Below are positions 33,941 through 41,565 of a stretch of 64,000 nucleotides of DNA, piece by piece. Both the position numbers and the translations under genes were made by a program. The stretch's first letter is position 1. Every line of letters begins with the position of its first letter. The stretch is from Nocardiopsis listeri NBRC 13360 (GTDB lineage: Bacteria > Actinomycetota > Actinomycetes > Streptosporangiales > Streptosporangiaceae), in the NCBI RefSeq assembly GCF_001570765.1, contig NZ_BCSH01000036.1, positions 1 to 64,000 of the forward strand, read 5' to 3'. The notes beneath the pieces were generated by a model. That model searched no databases and had not been told where the DNA came from. It saw nothing but the letters and a program-made list of their open reading frames with translations.

Positions 33941-34500
33941 TCACGGAGAGTCGTGGTCAGGGGCGTAACGGCTCCAGGGGCCACCCGCGTCTGCGGCGAT
34001 CCGGGTGGTGGTCACGTTATGGAAACCCAGCGAGCGGGCGATGACGGGGGCGGGTGCCTGGAGGACGCGTTGTCGCAGGGCCGCGGTTCGTGCGGCCTGC
34101 GCCGGGATGCCGAGGTCGCGGATGTGGTTGGCCAGCGTCCGCTGGGTGATGGGCTGCCCGGCCCGGCGGCCGGGGAAGAGCCAGCGGCTGTCAAGGTCGG
34201 TGCCCGTGGCCGAACTGGTCCTCTCTTCCTTGGCCTGGAGGAACAGCTCATCGAACGGTTCGGGGACGGGTGTGGGCGGCTCGCCCAGACGGATGACGAC
34301 CTCCCCGTCGGTGTCACGGGTGATGTCGTCGAGGGTGAGGCGGACGATTCAGCTGGCCGGTTGCGCGTAGAGCAGCATCAGGCAGGCCGCCATCTGCAAC
34401 CGGGCGGGATAGTCGCTGTTGAGGACCTTGCGCACGAGTTCGAGCCGACGGCGCTGCGTCAGCACCTGCCCGCGCCTCGTCTGCTGGGCGGGCAGGTGCA
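33941..34500 (-). pseudogene. Zinc-ribbon recombinase-like gene with nonsense codon at the catalytic Arg
   Basis: The minus-strand frame reads QRRRLELVRKVLNSDYPARL, then LMLLYAQPAS-stop-IVRLTLDDI, then SRWLFPGRRAGQP, AALRQRVLQAPAPVIARSLG and WSRYAPDHDSP. It aligns along its length with the C-terminal half of the 67-1518 protein. The TGA stands exactly where that protein has the Arg of FSRICRLTLDD. The N-terminal zinc ribbons are gone. Confidence 0.8.
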
Positions 34501-34697
34501 GGCTCGGCGCCCGCCCGGCGAGGTCGCCGGGGGTCTGGATTCACGCGCGATACCAAGCACTACGGCGACCGGCTGGTCTACGCGGCCCTGGACTCCAAGT
34601 GGCGCCGCTACCACGCCCGCTGCCGGTGCGGCGGGAACCACGCTCCTCGCTCTGGGGCGTCTCAGCCTCGGCTGAATCCTACTGTAGCGTCGCTGAG

Positions 34698-35456
34698 ATG
34701 GAGCGCTCTGAGATCTTCGACATTGCCCACCTGCGCCATCCGATCGCGGCGCCGGTGGCGCCCGAGCGGTTACGCGAACTGGTCGGCTGGCTGAGCCCAA
34801 GCGACGGTGCCCGCGCCGTTGACCTCGGGTGCGGCGAGGGCGAGTGGCTGCAAGAGCTGCTGCTCGCCCACCCCGGAATCACTGGCGTAGGGATCGACCA
34901 CATGCTCCCAACCACTGCCGCGCGGCGTGCCAACGAGCGGAAACTGAGCGACCGGGTGCACTGGATCGAGATGGATGCCGCCACCTGGAACGACGGGGTC
35001 TTCGACGTGGTGCTGTGCGTCGGTGCGAGCCACGCCTTCGGCCGGCTGGAGGACATGCTGGGCGCTGTCCGGCGGCACCTACGCCCCGGTGGCCAAGCGC
35101 TCATTGGCGACAGCATCTGGGAGGGCGCCCCGTCGGCTTCTGCGCTGGCAGCGCTTGAGGTTTCCGCCGACGCCTATCCCGACCTCGCCGGCCTCGTGCG
35201 AGCCATCCATGAGCACGGGTTGGAGCCGTCGTACGGGCACGTCAGCACGTTGGCCGAGTGGGACGACTACCAGTTCAGCTGGACCGGGTCGCTCGTCGAC
35301 TGGGCCGTGCGGGAGGCCTCGACGATCGAGGATCGTGACCAGGCATTCGCCGCTGCACGTGAGAATCGCGACGCCTGGCTGAGCGGCGCCCGACGCGAGC
35401 TAGGGTTCGCCACCTTCGTCCTGCACGACGCCGCGGCCGCTGGCGCGCGCGACTGA
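34698..35456 (+). CDS. SAM-dependent methyltransferase
   Basis: A 252-residue class I methyltransferase. Motif I is ARAVDLGCGEGEWLQELL, motif II GVGIDHMLPT, and motif IV DVVLCVGASHAFGRLEDML, followed by LRPGGQALIGDSIW. The C-terminal half (DYQFSWTGSLVDWA) resembles SAM methyltransferases that modify small molecules. ATG 34698 directly precedes the homologous region. It lies inside the IR-bounded block beside the transposase fragment. The substrate is not predictable. Confidence 0.83.
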   Translation: MERSEIFDIAHLRHPIAAPVAPERLRELVGWLSPSDGARAVDLGCGEGEWLQELLLAHPGITGVGIDHMLPTTAARRANERKLSDRVHWIEMDAATWNDGVFDVVLCVGASHAFGRLEDMLGAVRRHLRPGGQALIGDSIWEGAPSASALAALEVSADAYPDLAGLVRAIHEHGLEPSYGHVSTLAEWDDYQFSWTGSLVDWAVREASTIEDRDQAFAAARENRDAWLSGARRELGFATFVLHDAAAAGARD

Positions 35457-35684
35457 TCGGCGTTCACGTTGCTGCCAACGTTACGGCGGCCAGCTCGTCG
35501 AGTGATCCGATAAGAAGTCAGAAAGGCAAGTCGCACGACACGCCGATCCACAGGTTTTGACTATTCCTTGCTTCCTGCTGGCCTTGGTCGACCAGGTCAA
35601 ACCTGAGGACTTCGACGCCGACGTGGCCACCGCGCTCAAGGGCACCGGCATCGAGGCGCGCAGGCACCGAGAGCGACGTGCCGG

Positions 35685-35752
35685 GGGGTGAGGAACATCG
35701 GAACGAAGACCCGCGCTAAGCGCCGGATCCTGTTCGGACGTTCCTCGACCCC
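35685..35752. repeat. Two Tn3-type ends face to face with no interior
   Basis: Reading right from 35685: GGGGTGAGGAACATCGGAAC to CGCTAAG (35720). Reading left from 35752: GGGGTCGAGGAACGTCCGAA to CGCTTAG. The inner ends overlap, leaving a ~68-bp imperfect palindrome made only of two transposon ends. Confidence 0.7.
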
Positions 35753-35754
35753 TG

Positions 35755-35923
35755 CGTCAGCGGGCATGGGGGCGATCAGCTCCCAGCCGGCGTCGTCGAG
35801 GAAGAAGAACCGGTCCAGCTGCGTGCGCGAGGGCGGTTCGATGTAGCGGCCGTAGCGGGCCGCCTGTTCATCGGTAAGGAATTCAACGGGCACGCCCACA
35901 GAAGGTATGAGCAGGGGCGACAT
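35755..35923 (-). pseudogene. Tn3-family transposase, N-terminal fragment
   Basis: From GTG 35893 the frame reads [20 protein letters not shown], then [18 protein letters not shown]. This is the DUF4158 N-terminus of Tn3 transposases, positioned just inside the right 37-bp IR where such genes normally start. It stops after about 45 residues where another IR copy intervenes. The rest of the 635-bp gap 35457-36091 has only short frames, including [20 protein letters not shown] on the plus strand, which I do not recognise. Confidence 0.8.
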
Positions 35924-35924
35924 G

Positions 35925-35961
35925 CTTAGCGCCGGATCCTGTTCCGATGTTCCTCAACCCC
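35925..35961 (-). repeat. Right 37-bp Tn3-type inverted repeat
   Basis: Reverse complement identical to 30391-30427. Read inward on the minus strand it runs GGGG to TAAG and is followed two bases later by the open frame of the transposase fragment. Confidence 0.85.
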
Positions 35962-36091
35962 GGGCACCTGGCGGATCCCACCCCCAGAACACGGCGAGGC
36001 CCACCCGCACAAGTGATACTCCGACCAGAACGACAAGAACGGACCGGCCACCCCACCACCACACCCACCCAGCCCCGAAAGGACCCCCCAC

Positions 36092-37042
36092 GTGCACCCC
36101 ACCACCACACCCCACACCAACGGCCACCTCCCCCGCCCCGGCGGCCACCACCTGTTCTGGCAAGAAACCGGCAACCCCCACGGAGTACCCGTCCTGGCCA
36201 TCCACGGCGGCCCCGGCTCCGGCGCCTCCCACAAATGGTCCTGCTTCACCGACCCCCACCACTACCGACTCATCCTGCTCGACCAACGCGGCAGCGGACA
36301 CAGCACACCCAACGCCGCAGACCCCACCACCGACCTGACCACCAACACCACCGCCCACCTCATCGACGACTTCGAAGCCCTGCGCACCCACCTGAACATC
36401 GACCGCTGGCACCTACTGGGCGCCTCCTGGGGATCCACCCTGGCCCTGGCCTACGCCCAAACCCACCCCCAGGTCGTGCGCGCCCTGGTGCTGTTCGCCA
36501 TCACCACCGGCACCCGCGATGAGATCACCTGGATCACCCACACCATGCGCCGTGTCTTCCCCCACCAATGGGAACGCTTCCGCGCGGCCGCGGGCCCAGA
36601 CGCCGACCCCCACCACCTCCCGGCCGCCTACGCACGCCTTCTGGCCGACCCCGACCCGCAAGTCCGGTTCAAGGCCGCCCGAGCCTGGTGCAAGTGGGAG
36701 GACACCCACGTGGCCACCGCCCCCGGCCACACACCCCACCCCCGCTTCCACGACCCGACCTTTCGCGCCACCTTCGCCCGCCTGGTCACCCACTACTGGG
36801 CCAACGACTGCTTCCTCACCCCCCGACAGCTCCTGAACGGTGTGGAGCGCATCGCCCACCTGCCCGCGGTCCTGGCCCACGGCCGCCTGGACATCAGCGG
36901 ACCCGCCGACACCGCCCACGACCTGGCCGCACACTGGCCGGCCGCGAAGCTGCACATCGTCGAAGAGGCCGCCCACACCACCAACGTCGCCGGCCTGGGA
37001 CAGATCGTCGCCCAGGCCATGGATCACTTCCGCACCCTGTGA
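36092..37042 (+). CDS. Prolyl iminopeptidase-like alpha/beta hydrolase
   Basis: A 316-residue hydrolase of peptidase family S33. The oxyanion motif HGGPGSGASH (near residue 40), LILLDQRGSGHS, and the nucleophile elbow GASWGSTLALAYAQTHP are the hallmarks of prolyl iminopeptidases. The late LAHGRLDISGPADTAHDLA and AAHTTN supply the Asp and His region. It probably removes N-terminal proline or acts on a related ester/amide. GTG 36092 follows GAAAGGACC. Coding sequence is extremely C-rich. Confidence 0.87.
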   Translation: MHPTTTPHTNGHLPRPGGHHLFWQETGNPHGVPVLAIHGGPGSGASHKWSCFTDPHHYRLILLDQRGSGHSTPNAADPTTDLTTNTTAHLIDDFEALRTHLNIDRWHLLGASWGSTLALAYAQTHPQVVRALVLFAITTGTRDEITWITHTMRRVFPHQWERFRAAAGPDADPHHLPAAYARLLADPDPQVRFKAARAWCKWEDTHVATAPGHTPHPRFHDPTFRATFARLVTHYWANDCFLTPRQLLNGVERIAHLPAVLAHGRLDISGPADTAHDLAAHWPAAKLHIVEEAAHTTNVAGLGQIVAQAMDHFRTL

Positions 37043-37072
37043 CACCACAGCCCCACCACACCCGGGCGCGGG

Positions 37073-37726
37073 TCAGCGCGCCAGCCCGGCCCGGAAGGCG
37101 AACACCACCAACTGGGCCCGATCCCTGGCCCCCAGCTTGACCATCGCCCTGGACACATGAGTGCGGGCGGTGGCGGGGGAGACCACCAGCCGTTGCGCGA
37201 TCTCCTCGTTACTCAACCCCTCACCCACCAACCCCACCACCTCACGTTCACGTTCGGTCAACACCCCAACGTCGGGGACCACCCCGCCCACCCCGCCCCC
37301 ACGTTCGGTGAAGGCGGCCACCACCCGCCGTGTGACCGAGGGCGACAACAACGCCTCCCCCCTGGCGGCCACCCGCACCGCCGCCAACATCTCCTCCGGC
37401 TCCCCATCCTTGATCAAAAACCCGCTGGCGCCGCCCCGCAACGCCTCGAACACGTACTCGTCCAACTCGAAGGTGGTCAGCACCACCACCCGGGTCGCCA
37501 CCAGATCCGGGTCAGCGCCGATGATCCGCAACGCCGCCAACCCGTCCAGCCGCGGCATACGCACGTCCATCAACACCACATCGGGACGCAACTCACGTAC
37601 CAACTCCACCGCCCGCACCCCATCGGCGGCCTCACCCACCAACTCCATGTCGGACTCGGCCTCCAACAGCACCCGCAACCCCATCCGCACCAACGCCTGG
37701 TCATCGGCCACCACCACCCGAACCAT
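37073..37726 (-). CDS. NarL/LuxR-family response regulator
   Basis: A 217-residue regulator. The receiver domain has VVADDQALVRMGL, the phosphoacceptor Asp in VLMDVRMPRLDGL, a Thr in VVLTTFELDEYV and Lys in FLIKDGEP. The C-terminal LuxR HTH is LTEREREVVGLVGEGLSNEE followed by ATARTHVSRAMVKLG. ATG 37726 shares one base with the kinase stop (TGATG) and has GGAGG upstream; GTG 37729 is the alternative. It is the partner of the histidine kinase immediately upstream. Confidence 0.92.
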   Translation of the reverse strand: MVRVVVADDQALVRMGLRVLLEAESDMELVGEAADGVRAVELVRELRPDVVLMDVRMPRLDGLAALRIIGADPDLVATRVVVLTTFELDEYVFEALRGGASGFLIKDGEPEEMLAAVRVAARGEALLSPSVTRRVVAAFTERGGGVGGVVPDVGVLTEREREVVGLVGEGLSNEEIAQRLVVSPATARTHVSRAMVKLGARDRAQLVVFAFRAGLAR

Positions 37727-38919
37727 CACCGCCTCCCCCGCACCGGAAGATCCGCCCGCACCCGCACACCACCACCCTCGGCCACCCCCACCGACACCGT
37801 TCCCCGCACCGCCCGAGCCCGCTCACGCATCCCAGCGATCCCCATCCCCTCAACGACCACCCCACCAGATCCCTCATCGACCACCTCCACCACCACCCGA
37901 TCCACCCCGCACCCGACGCGCACCACCACACCCGCACCAGGCGCGTGGCGCACCACATTGGTCAACGCCTCCTGCACGATCCGAAACGCCGCCACCTCCA
38001 CCCCCGAACCCGGCCAGGTCCGCTCACCCTCCCAGACCACCTCCACCCGATGCCCGGCCCGGCGCACCGACTCGGCCAACCCCTCCACCCGATCCAACCC
38101 GGCCACCGGCCCCCGACCCGCCCCACCCCCATCCCGAAACACCGCCAACGTGCCACGCAACTCCTCCAACGCCTCCCGGCTCGCATCACGAATGGCCGCC
38201 AACGCCACCGGAGCCTGCTCAGGGCGCCGATCCACCACATGCAACGCCACCGACGCCTGCATACTGATCACCGACAGGCTGTGCCCGACCACATCGTGCA
38301 CCTCCCGCGCGATCGTCAACCGCTCCTCATAACGCGAACGCGCCAACTCCTGGGAGCGTTCACGCTCACGCCCGGCCCGCCGCGCCCTGGCGAACACCCC
38401 CGCCCCGGCCGGTACCGCCATCGACCCCAACGCGAACACCACCGCCGCCGGCGCCGAACCATCGCCCCACCCCCACCAGGGCCGCCCCACCTGCGAGAAC
38501 AGAGCCGCACCCACCACCACCGGCCCCGCCCAACCCAAGAACACCCCCGGCGGCAAACGAAGCCCCGCCGAGAACACCACCAGGGCGCACATCAGCACCC
38601 CCGGCCCCATCCCCACACCGGCGGCCATCACCAGCGCCGCACCCACCCCGGCCACCGCCACCGCGGGCCCCGGCCACAACCGTCGCACCGCCACCGCCAC
38701 CACCAACACCACCACCCCCGCCCACACACCCCAGGGCAAGGCCACCTGCTCCACCTGCTCCCACCCGGGGCCTTGCCGACCCCAAGGCGGTCCCCCCACA
38801 CCACCCCCGGCCCGATCCCAGGCCAAAGACCCCCGGGACCACACCAACACCAACGCCCCCAGCACCACACCCAAGGCCACATCCACGACCACGGCGCCCC
38901 TGCTCACACGTTCTGCCAC
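37726..38919 (-). CDS. Sensor histidine kinase (HisKA_3 type)
   Basis: A 397-residue kinase. About five hydrophobic helices form the N-terminal membrane sensor (residues 10-165). The phosphoacceptor His lies in LTIAREVHDVVGHSLSVISM, and the ATPase domain has IVQEALTNVVRHA (N box) and the G box GMGIAGMRERARAV. It should autophosphorylate and signal to the overlapping response regulator. It is divergent from the SHOCT gene, with a dyad between them. The stimulus is unknown. Confidence 0.9.
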   Translation of the reverse strand: MAERVSRGAVVVDVALGVVLGALVLVWSRGSLAWDRAGGGVGGPPWGRQGPGWEQVEQVALPWGVWAGVVVLVVAVAVRRLWPGPAVAVAGVGAALVMAAGVGMGPGVLMCALVVFSAGLRLPPGVFLGWAGPVVVGAALFSQVGRPWWGWGDGSAPAAVVFALGSMAVPAGAGVFARARRAGRERERSQELARSRYEERLTIAREVHDVVGHSLSVISMQASVALHVVDRRPEQAPVALAAIRDASREALEELRGTLAVFRDGGGAGRGPVAGLDRVEGLAESVRRAGHRVEVVWEGERTWPGSGVEVAAFRIVQEALTNVVRHAPGAGVVVRVGCGVDRVVVEVVDEGSGGVVVEGMGIAGMRERARAVRGTVSVGVAEGGGVRVRADLPVRGRR

Positions 38920-38976
38920 ACCCCGACCCTAAACACCCACCCCCTCCTCACGCCTGGTGCGGCGGACGCATCTTCA

Positions 38977-38996
38977 CCTACGCCCACCAACGTAGG
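38977..38996. promoter_or_regulatory. Dyad between histidine kinase and SHOCT gene
   Basis: CCTACG (38977-38982) and CGTAGG (38991-38996) are exact inverted repeats eight bases apart in the divergent intergenic region. A possible binding site for the NarL-type regulator of the same locus; inferred from position only. Confidence 0.45.
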
Positions 38997-39054
38997 AACA
39001 CAGCCGCCCCCAGACCGATGCGCGCGACAGACCCCACCACCCAAGGTGGTGCCC

Positions 39055-39357
39055 ATGAACGCCGCAACACTCATCGCCGCCGCCCCGCACTGGCAGGGCG
39101 GGCCACCACCCTTCGTTCCGGGAGTCCTCATGTTCTGTGTGCTCACCCTGCTCATCCTGGGCGCCCTGGTCTTCACCATCGCCCGCCGCAAGGGCCACAC
39201 CCCGCCCTGGGCCCACCCGCGCACCCCACGCCCGGAGGAAACAGCCCGCACCGTCCTGGCCGAACGCTTCGCCAAGGGCGACATCACCGTCGAGGAGTTC
39301 ATGGAACGCGCCAGCGCCCTGAACTGGACACCCGGCCACAACGACGACAAACACTGA
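39055..39357 (+). CDS. Small membrane protein with SHOCT domain
   Basis: A 100-residue protein. One transmembrane helix (FVPGVLMFCVLTLLILGALV, residues 20-42) is followed by a basic stretch and a C-terminal SHOCT motif, LAERFAKGDITVEEFMERAS. SHOCT modules are short helical regions often found at the ends of membrane or regulatory proteins. The gene is divergent from the two-component system and could be its target. ATG 39055 follows AAGGTGG. A strong terminator follows. Confidence 0.8.
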   Translation: MNAATLIAAAPHWQGGPPPFVPGVLMFCVLTLLILGALVFTIARRKGHTPPWAHPRTPRPEETARTVLAERFAKGDITVEEFMERASALNWTPGHNDDKH

Positions 39358-39375
39358 CCCACAACACACGAGCAA

Positions 39376-39402
39376 GGGGCGCCCCCACCACGGGGGCGCC
39401 CC
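39376..39402 (+). terminator. Hairpin terminator after the SHOCT gene
   Basis: GGGGCGCCCCC and GGGGGCGCCCC form an 11-bp perfect stem with a five-base loop, 18 bases after the stop. There is no T-tract, as is usual for actinomycete terminators. Confidence 0.7.
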
Positions 39403-39474
39403 ACCTCTTCGTCGCGGGGGTGTGTCCCACGCCGCTCCCCCACCCGGCCCAGGCACACCCCACTATCAGCCACA

Positions 39475-40506
39475 ATGACCAAAACCCTGACAAACACACC
39501 ACAAGGATCGCGGGCTCACATGGCCATCCCCAAAGCCGAACTCCACCTGCACATCGAAGGCACCCTCGAACCCGAACTCGCCTTCCACCTCGCCAGGCGC
39601 AACAACATCACCCTGCCCTACACCGACGTCGACCACCTACGCACCGCCTACGACTTCACCGACCTGCAATCCTTCCTCGACCTGTACTACCGACTCATGG
39701 ACGTCCTACGCACCCAACAGGACTTCCACGACCTGGCCACCGCCTACCTGGACCGCGCCGCCACCCAAGGCGTACGCCACGCCGAGATCTTCTTCGACCC
39801 CCAAGCCCACACCAACCGCGGCATCCCCCTAGGCACCGTCATCCAAGGCCTGGTCTCGGCCCTGGACCAAGCCCACACCCGCCACGACATCTCCACCGAA
39901 CTCATCCTGTGCTTCCTTCGCGACCGCCCCGCCACCGAAGCCATGGACACCCTCCAAGCCGCCCGCCCCCACCTACACCACATCACCGGCGTAGGCCTGG
40001 ACTCCGCCGAGATCGGCCACCCGCCCACCAAATTCACCGAAGTCTTCCAAGCCGCCGCCGACCTGGGCCTGCGCCGCGTCGCCCACGCCGGCGAAGAAGG
40101 CCCCGCCGACTACATCTGGCAGGCCCTGAACCACCTGGGCGCCGAACGCATCGACCACGGCATCCGCGCCCTGGACGACCCCGCCCTCCTCACCCACCTG
40201 GCCACCACCCGCACACCCCTGACCGTGTGCCCCTTCTCCAACGTGCGCCTGCGCGCCGTACCCACCCTGGACGTGCACCCCCTACCCGCCCTGATGGACG
40301 CCGGCCTCCTGGTCACCGTCAACTCCGACGACCCCTCCTACTTCGGCGGCTACGTCCACGACAACTATCTGGGCATCCAACAACACCTGAACCTGACCAA
40401 CGAAGACCTACGCACCCTGGCCCGCAACTCCTTCACCGCCTCCTTCCTCACCCCCCAACGCCGCGAGGCCCTCATCGCCGAGGTCGACGCCTACCACTTC
40501 GACTGA
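39475..40506 (+). CDS. add: Adenine/adenosine deaminase
   Basis: A 343-residue amidohydrolase of the ADA family. Zinc ligands are in AELHLHIEGTLEPEL and RRVAHAGEEGP, with catalytic Asp residues in VTVNSDDPSYFGGYV. The SDDPxYFGGY motif and IEGTLEPE are closer to adenine deaminases (Aah1 type) than to classical adenosine deaminases, so adenine is a likely substrate. ATG 39475 has no obvious ribosome-binding site; ATG 39520 (MAIPKAELHLH), preceded by AAGGA, may be the true start. Confidence 0.88.
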   Translation: MTKTLTNTPQGSRAHMAIPKAELHLHIEGTLEPELAFHLARRNNITLPYTDVDHLRTAYDFTDLQSFLDLYYRLMDVLRTQQDFHDLATAYLDRAATQGVRHAEIFFDPQAHTNRGIPLGTVIQGLVSALDQAHTRHDISTELILCFLRDRPATEAMDTLQAARPHLHHITGVGLDSAEIGHPPTKFTEVFQAAADLGLRRVAHAGEEGPADYIWQALNHLGAERIDHGIRALDDPALLTHLATTRTPLTVCPFSNVRLRAVPTLDVHPLPALMDAGLLVTVNSDDPSYFGGYVHDNYLGIQQHLNLTNEDLRTLARNSFTASFLTPQRREALIAEVDAYHFD

Positions 40507-40521
40507 CCCACACCACAAAAA

Positions 40522-40559
40522 GGCCGGGGGCTCCACACGCACGTGTGGAGCCCCCGGCC
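40522..40559. terminator. Bidirectional terminator between convergent genes
   Basis: An 18-bp perfect stem, GGCCGGGGGCTCCACACG with its complement, around a two-base loop, between the deaminase stop and the convergent DUF2332 stop. AAAAA precedes it, giving a T-tract on the minus strand. Confidence 0.85.
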
Positions 40560-40566
40560 CATCACC

Positions 40567-41550
40567 TCACACCCACACCAAACGCCGACCATGCTCACCC
40601 GCATGACCCACCACACGCCCATCCAACGCCAACGTGAAAAGGCCCTCCTGCGCCGGCCGCGCACCCTCCCACTCCGCGAAGACCCGCCACCCCTCGTTAC
40701 TCACCCACCGCACACCCAACCCACCCACCAACGACGCGAACTCCTCCCGCTCCTCACGCCCCAGATACGCCAACACCGCACTGTGCAACACCACCACCGT
40801 GGCCCCCTCCGGCGCCCGCGCCACCAGAGCGGGCAACCCCTCCAACAAATCCCCCGCCACCATCACCGGCGGATCGGCCGCCACCACCCCCGCCGCACCC
40901 CGCAACCGCTCCAAACGCCCCGCCTCCTGCCCACCCGGCCAGATCAACGCCTCCAACCACCCCACATCACCCTCATCCCCCGCATCCAACGGATTCAGGT
41001 CGATCCCCCCACGCCAGACCACCTGCGGCAACCGATCCGGAACAGGAACCCCACCCTCGGTGACGCACTCCAACACCGGCCCGGGCCCCGCACCCAACGG
41101 CGGCGCCCCATCGAAGGAATACCGGTACCGGTCCGGGTACAGACACAACCCCGCCGACGCCCCCACCTCGATCAACGCCAACGGCCCCGGTAGTTGCGCC
41201 AACACCGGCAACAGGGTGGCGCACCGCCCCACCTCGTTGGTCTGGGTCGAACGCTCCAGCACCACCCGCACCACCCTCTCCCAGTGCTCCATCACGAACG
41301 CCCGCCACGCCGCGAAAGAGCTCACCGGCCCACCCAGGTAACGCACCGCCCCCAACCACAGGTTCGGTTGCCACTTGCCCTCCGGCAGCGACGACACCGC
41401 TGCCACCAACTCCGCGTCCCAGGCCACCCCACGCGCGATCTCCGCATAACCAGGCGAATCACCCTGCTCGAAGTTGACCGCCATGTGCGCCCACACCCGA
41501 GCCACCCGCTCCGCGCCCCGCACCGCACACCCGCTTCCACCAAGACTCAC
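40567..41550 (-). CDS. DUF2332-family protein
   Basis: A 327-residue protein. GSPGYAEIARG-like sequence (DSPGYAEIARGVAWD) at the N-terminus, WGAVRYL-type LWLGAVRYLGG, then NEVGRCATLLPVLAQLPGPL with ALIEVGASAGLCLYPDRY match actinobacterial DUF2332 proteins. IEVGASAGL resembles a methyltransferase motif I, and a Rossmann-like fold is possible, but no activity is established. It converges on the deaminase gene and shares its terminator. The coding strand is unusually G-rich. Confidence 0.82.
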   Translation of the reverse strand: MSLGGSGCAVRGAERVARVWAHMAVNFEQGDSPGYAEIARGVAWDAELVAAVSSLPEGKWQPNLWLGAVRYLGGPVSSFAAWRAFVMEHWERVVRVVLERSTQTNEVGRCATLLPVLAQLPGPLALIEVGASAGLCLYPDRYRYSFDGAPPLGAGPGPVLECVTEGGVPVPDRLPQVVWRGGIDLNPLDAGDEGDVGWLEALIWPGGQEAGRLERLRGAAGVVAADPPVMVAGDLLEGLPALVARAPEGATVVVLHSAVLAYLGREEREEFASLVGGLGVRWVSNEGWRVFAEWEGARPAQEGLFTLALDGRVVGHAGEHGRRLVWV

Positions 41551-41565
41551 CCGACGCCGCGCACC

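Larger units (their letters stand above)
30391..35961. mobile_element. Block bounded by perfect 37-bp Tn3-type inverted repeats
   Basis: The 37 bp at 30391-30427 and the reverse complement of 35925-35961 are identical, begin GGGG and end TAAG as Tn3-family ends do. Inside are a broken TIGR02391 gene, several recombinase tails, a GNAT, a DUF6924 protein, a methyltransferase and only an N-terminal Tn3 transposase fragment next to the right end. The sequence GCACC abuts the left end and recurs three bases beyond the right end, a possible eroded target duplication. Mobilisation would need a transposase from elsewhere. Confidence 0.65.

Noticed and set aside
35560-35690. Short plus-strand frame [20 protein letters not shown]
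   Set aside because: Looks coding but has no start, no recognisable family and ends at a transposon end; too little to call a gene.
37157-38332. Plus-strand frames opposite the first two-component system
   Set aside because: Low-complexity Pro/Arg/Thr/His sequence antisense to a kinase and regulator with intact motifs.
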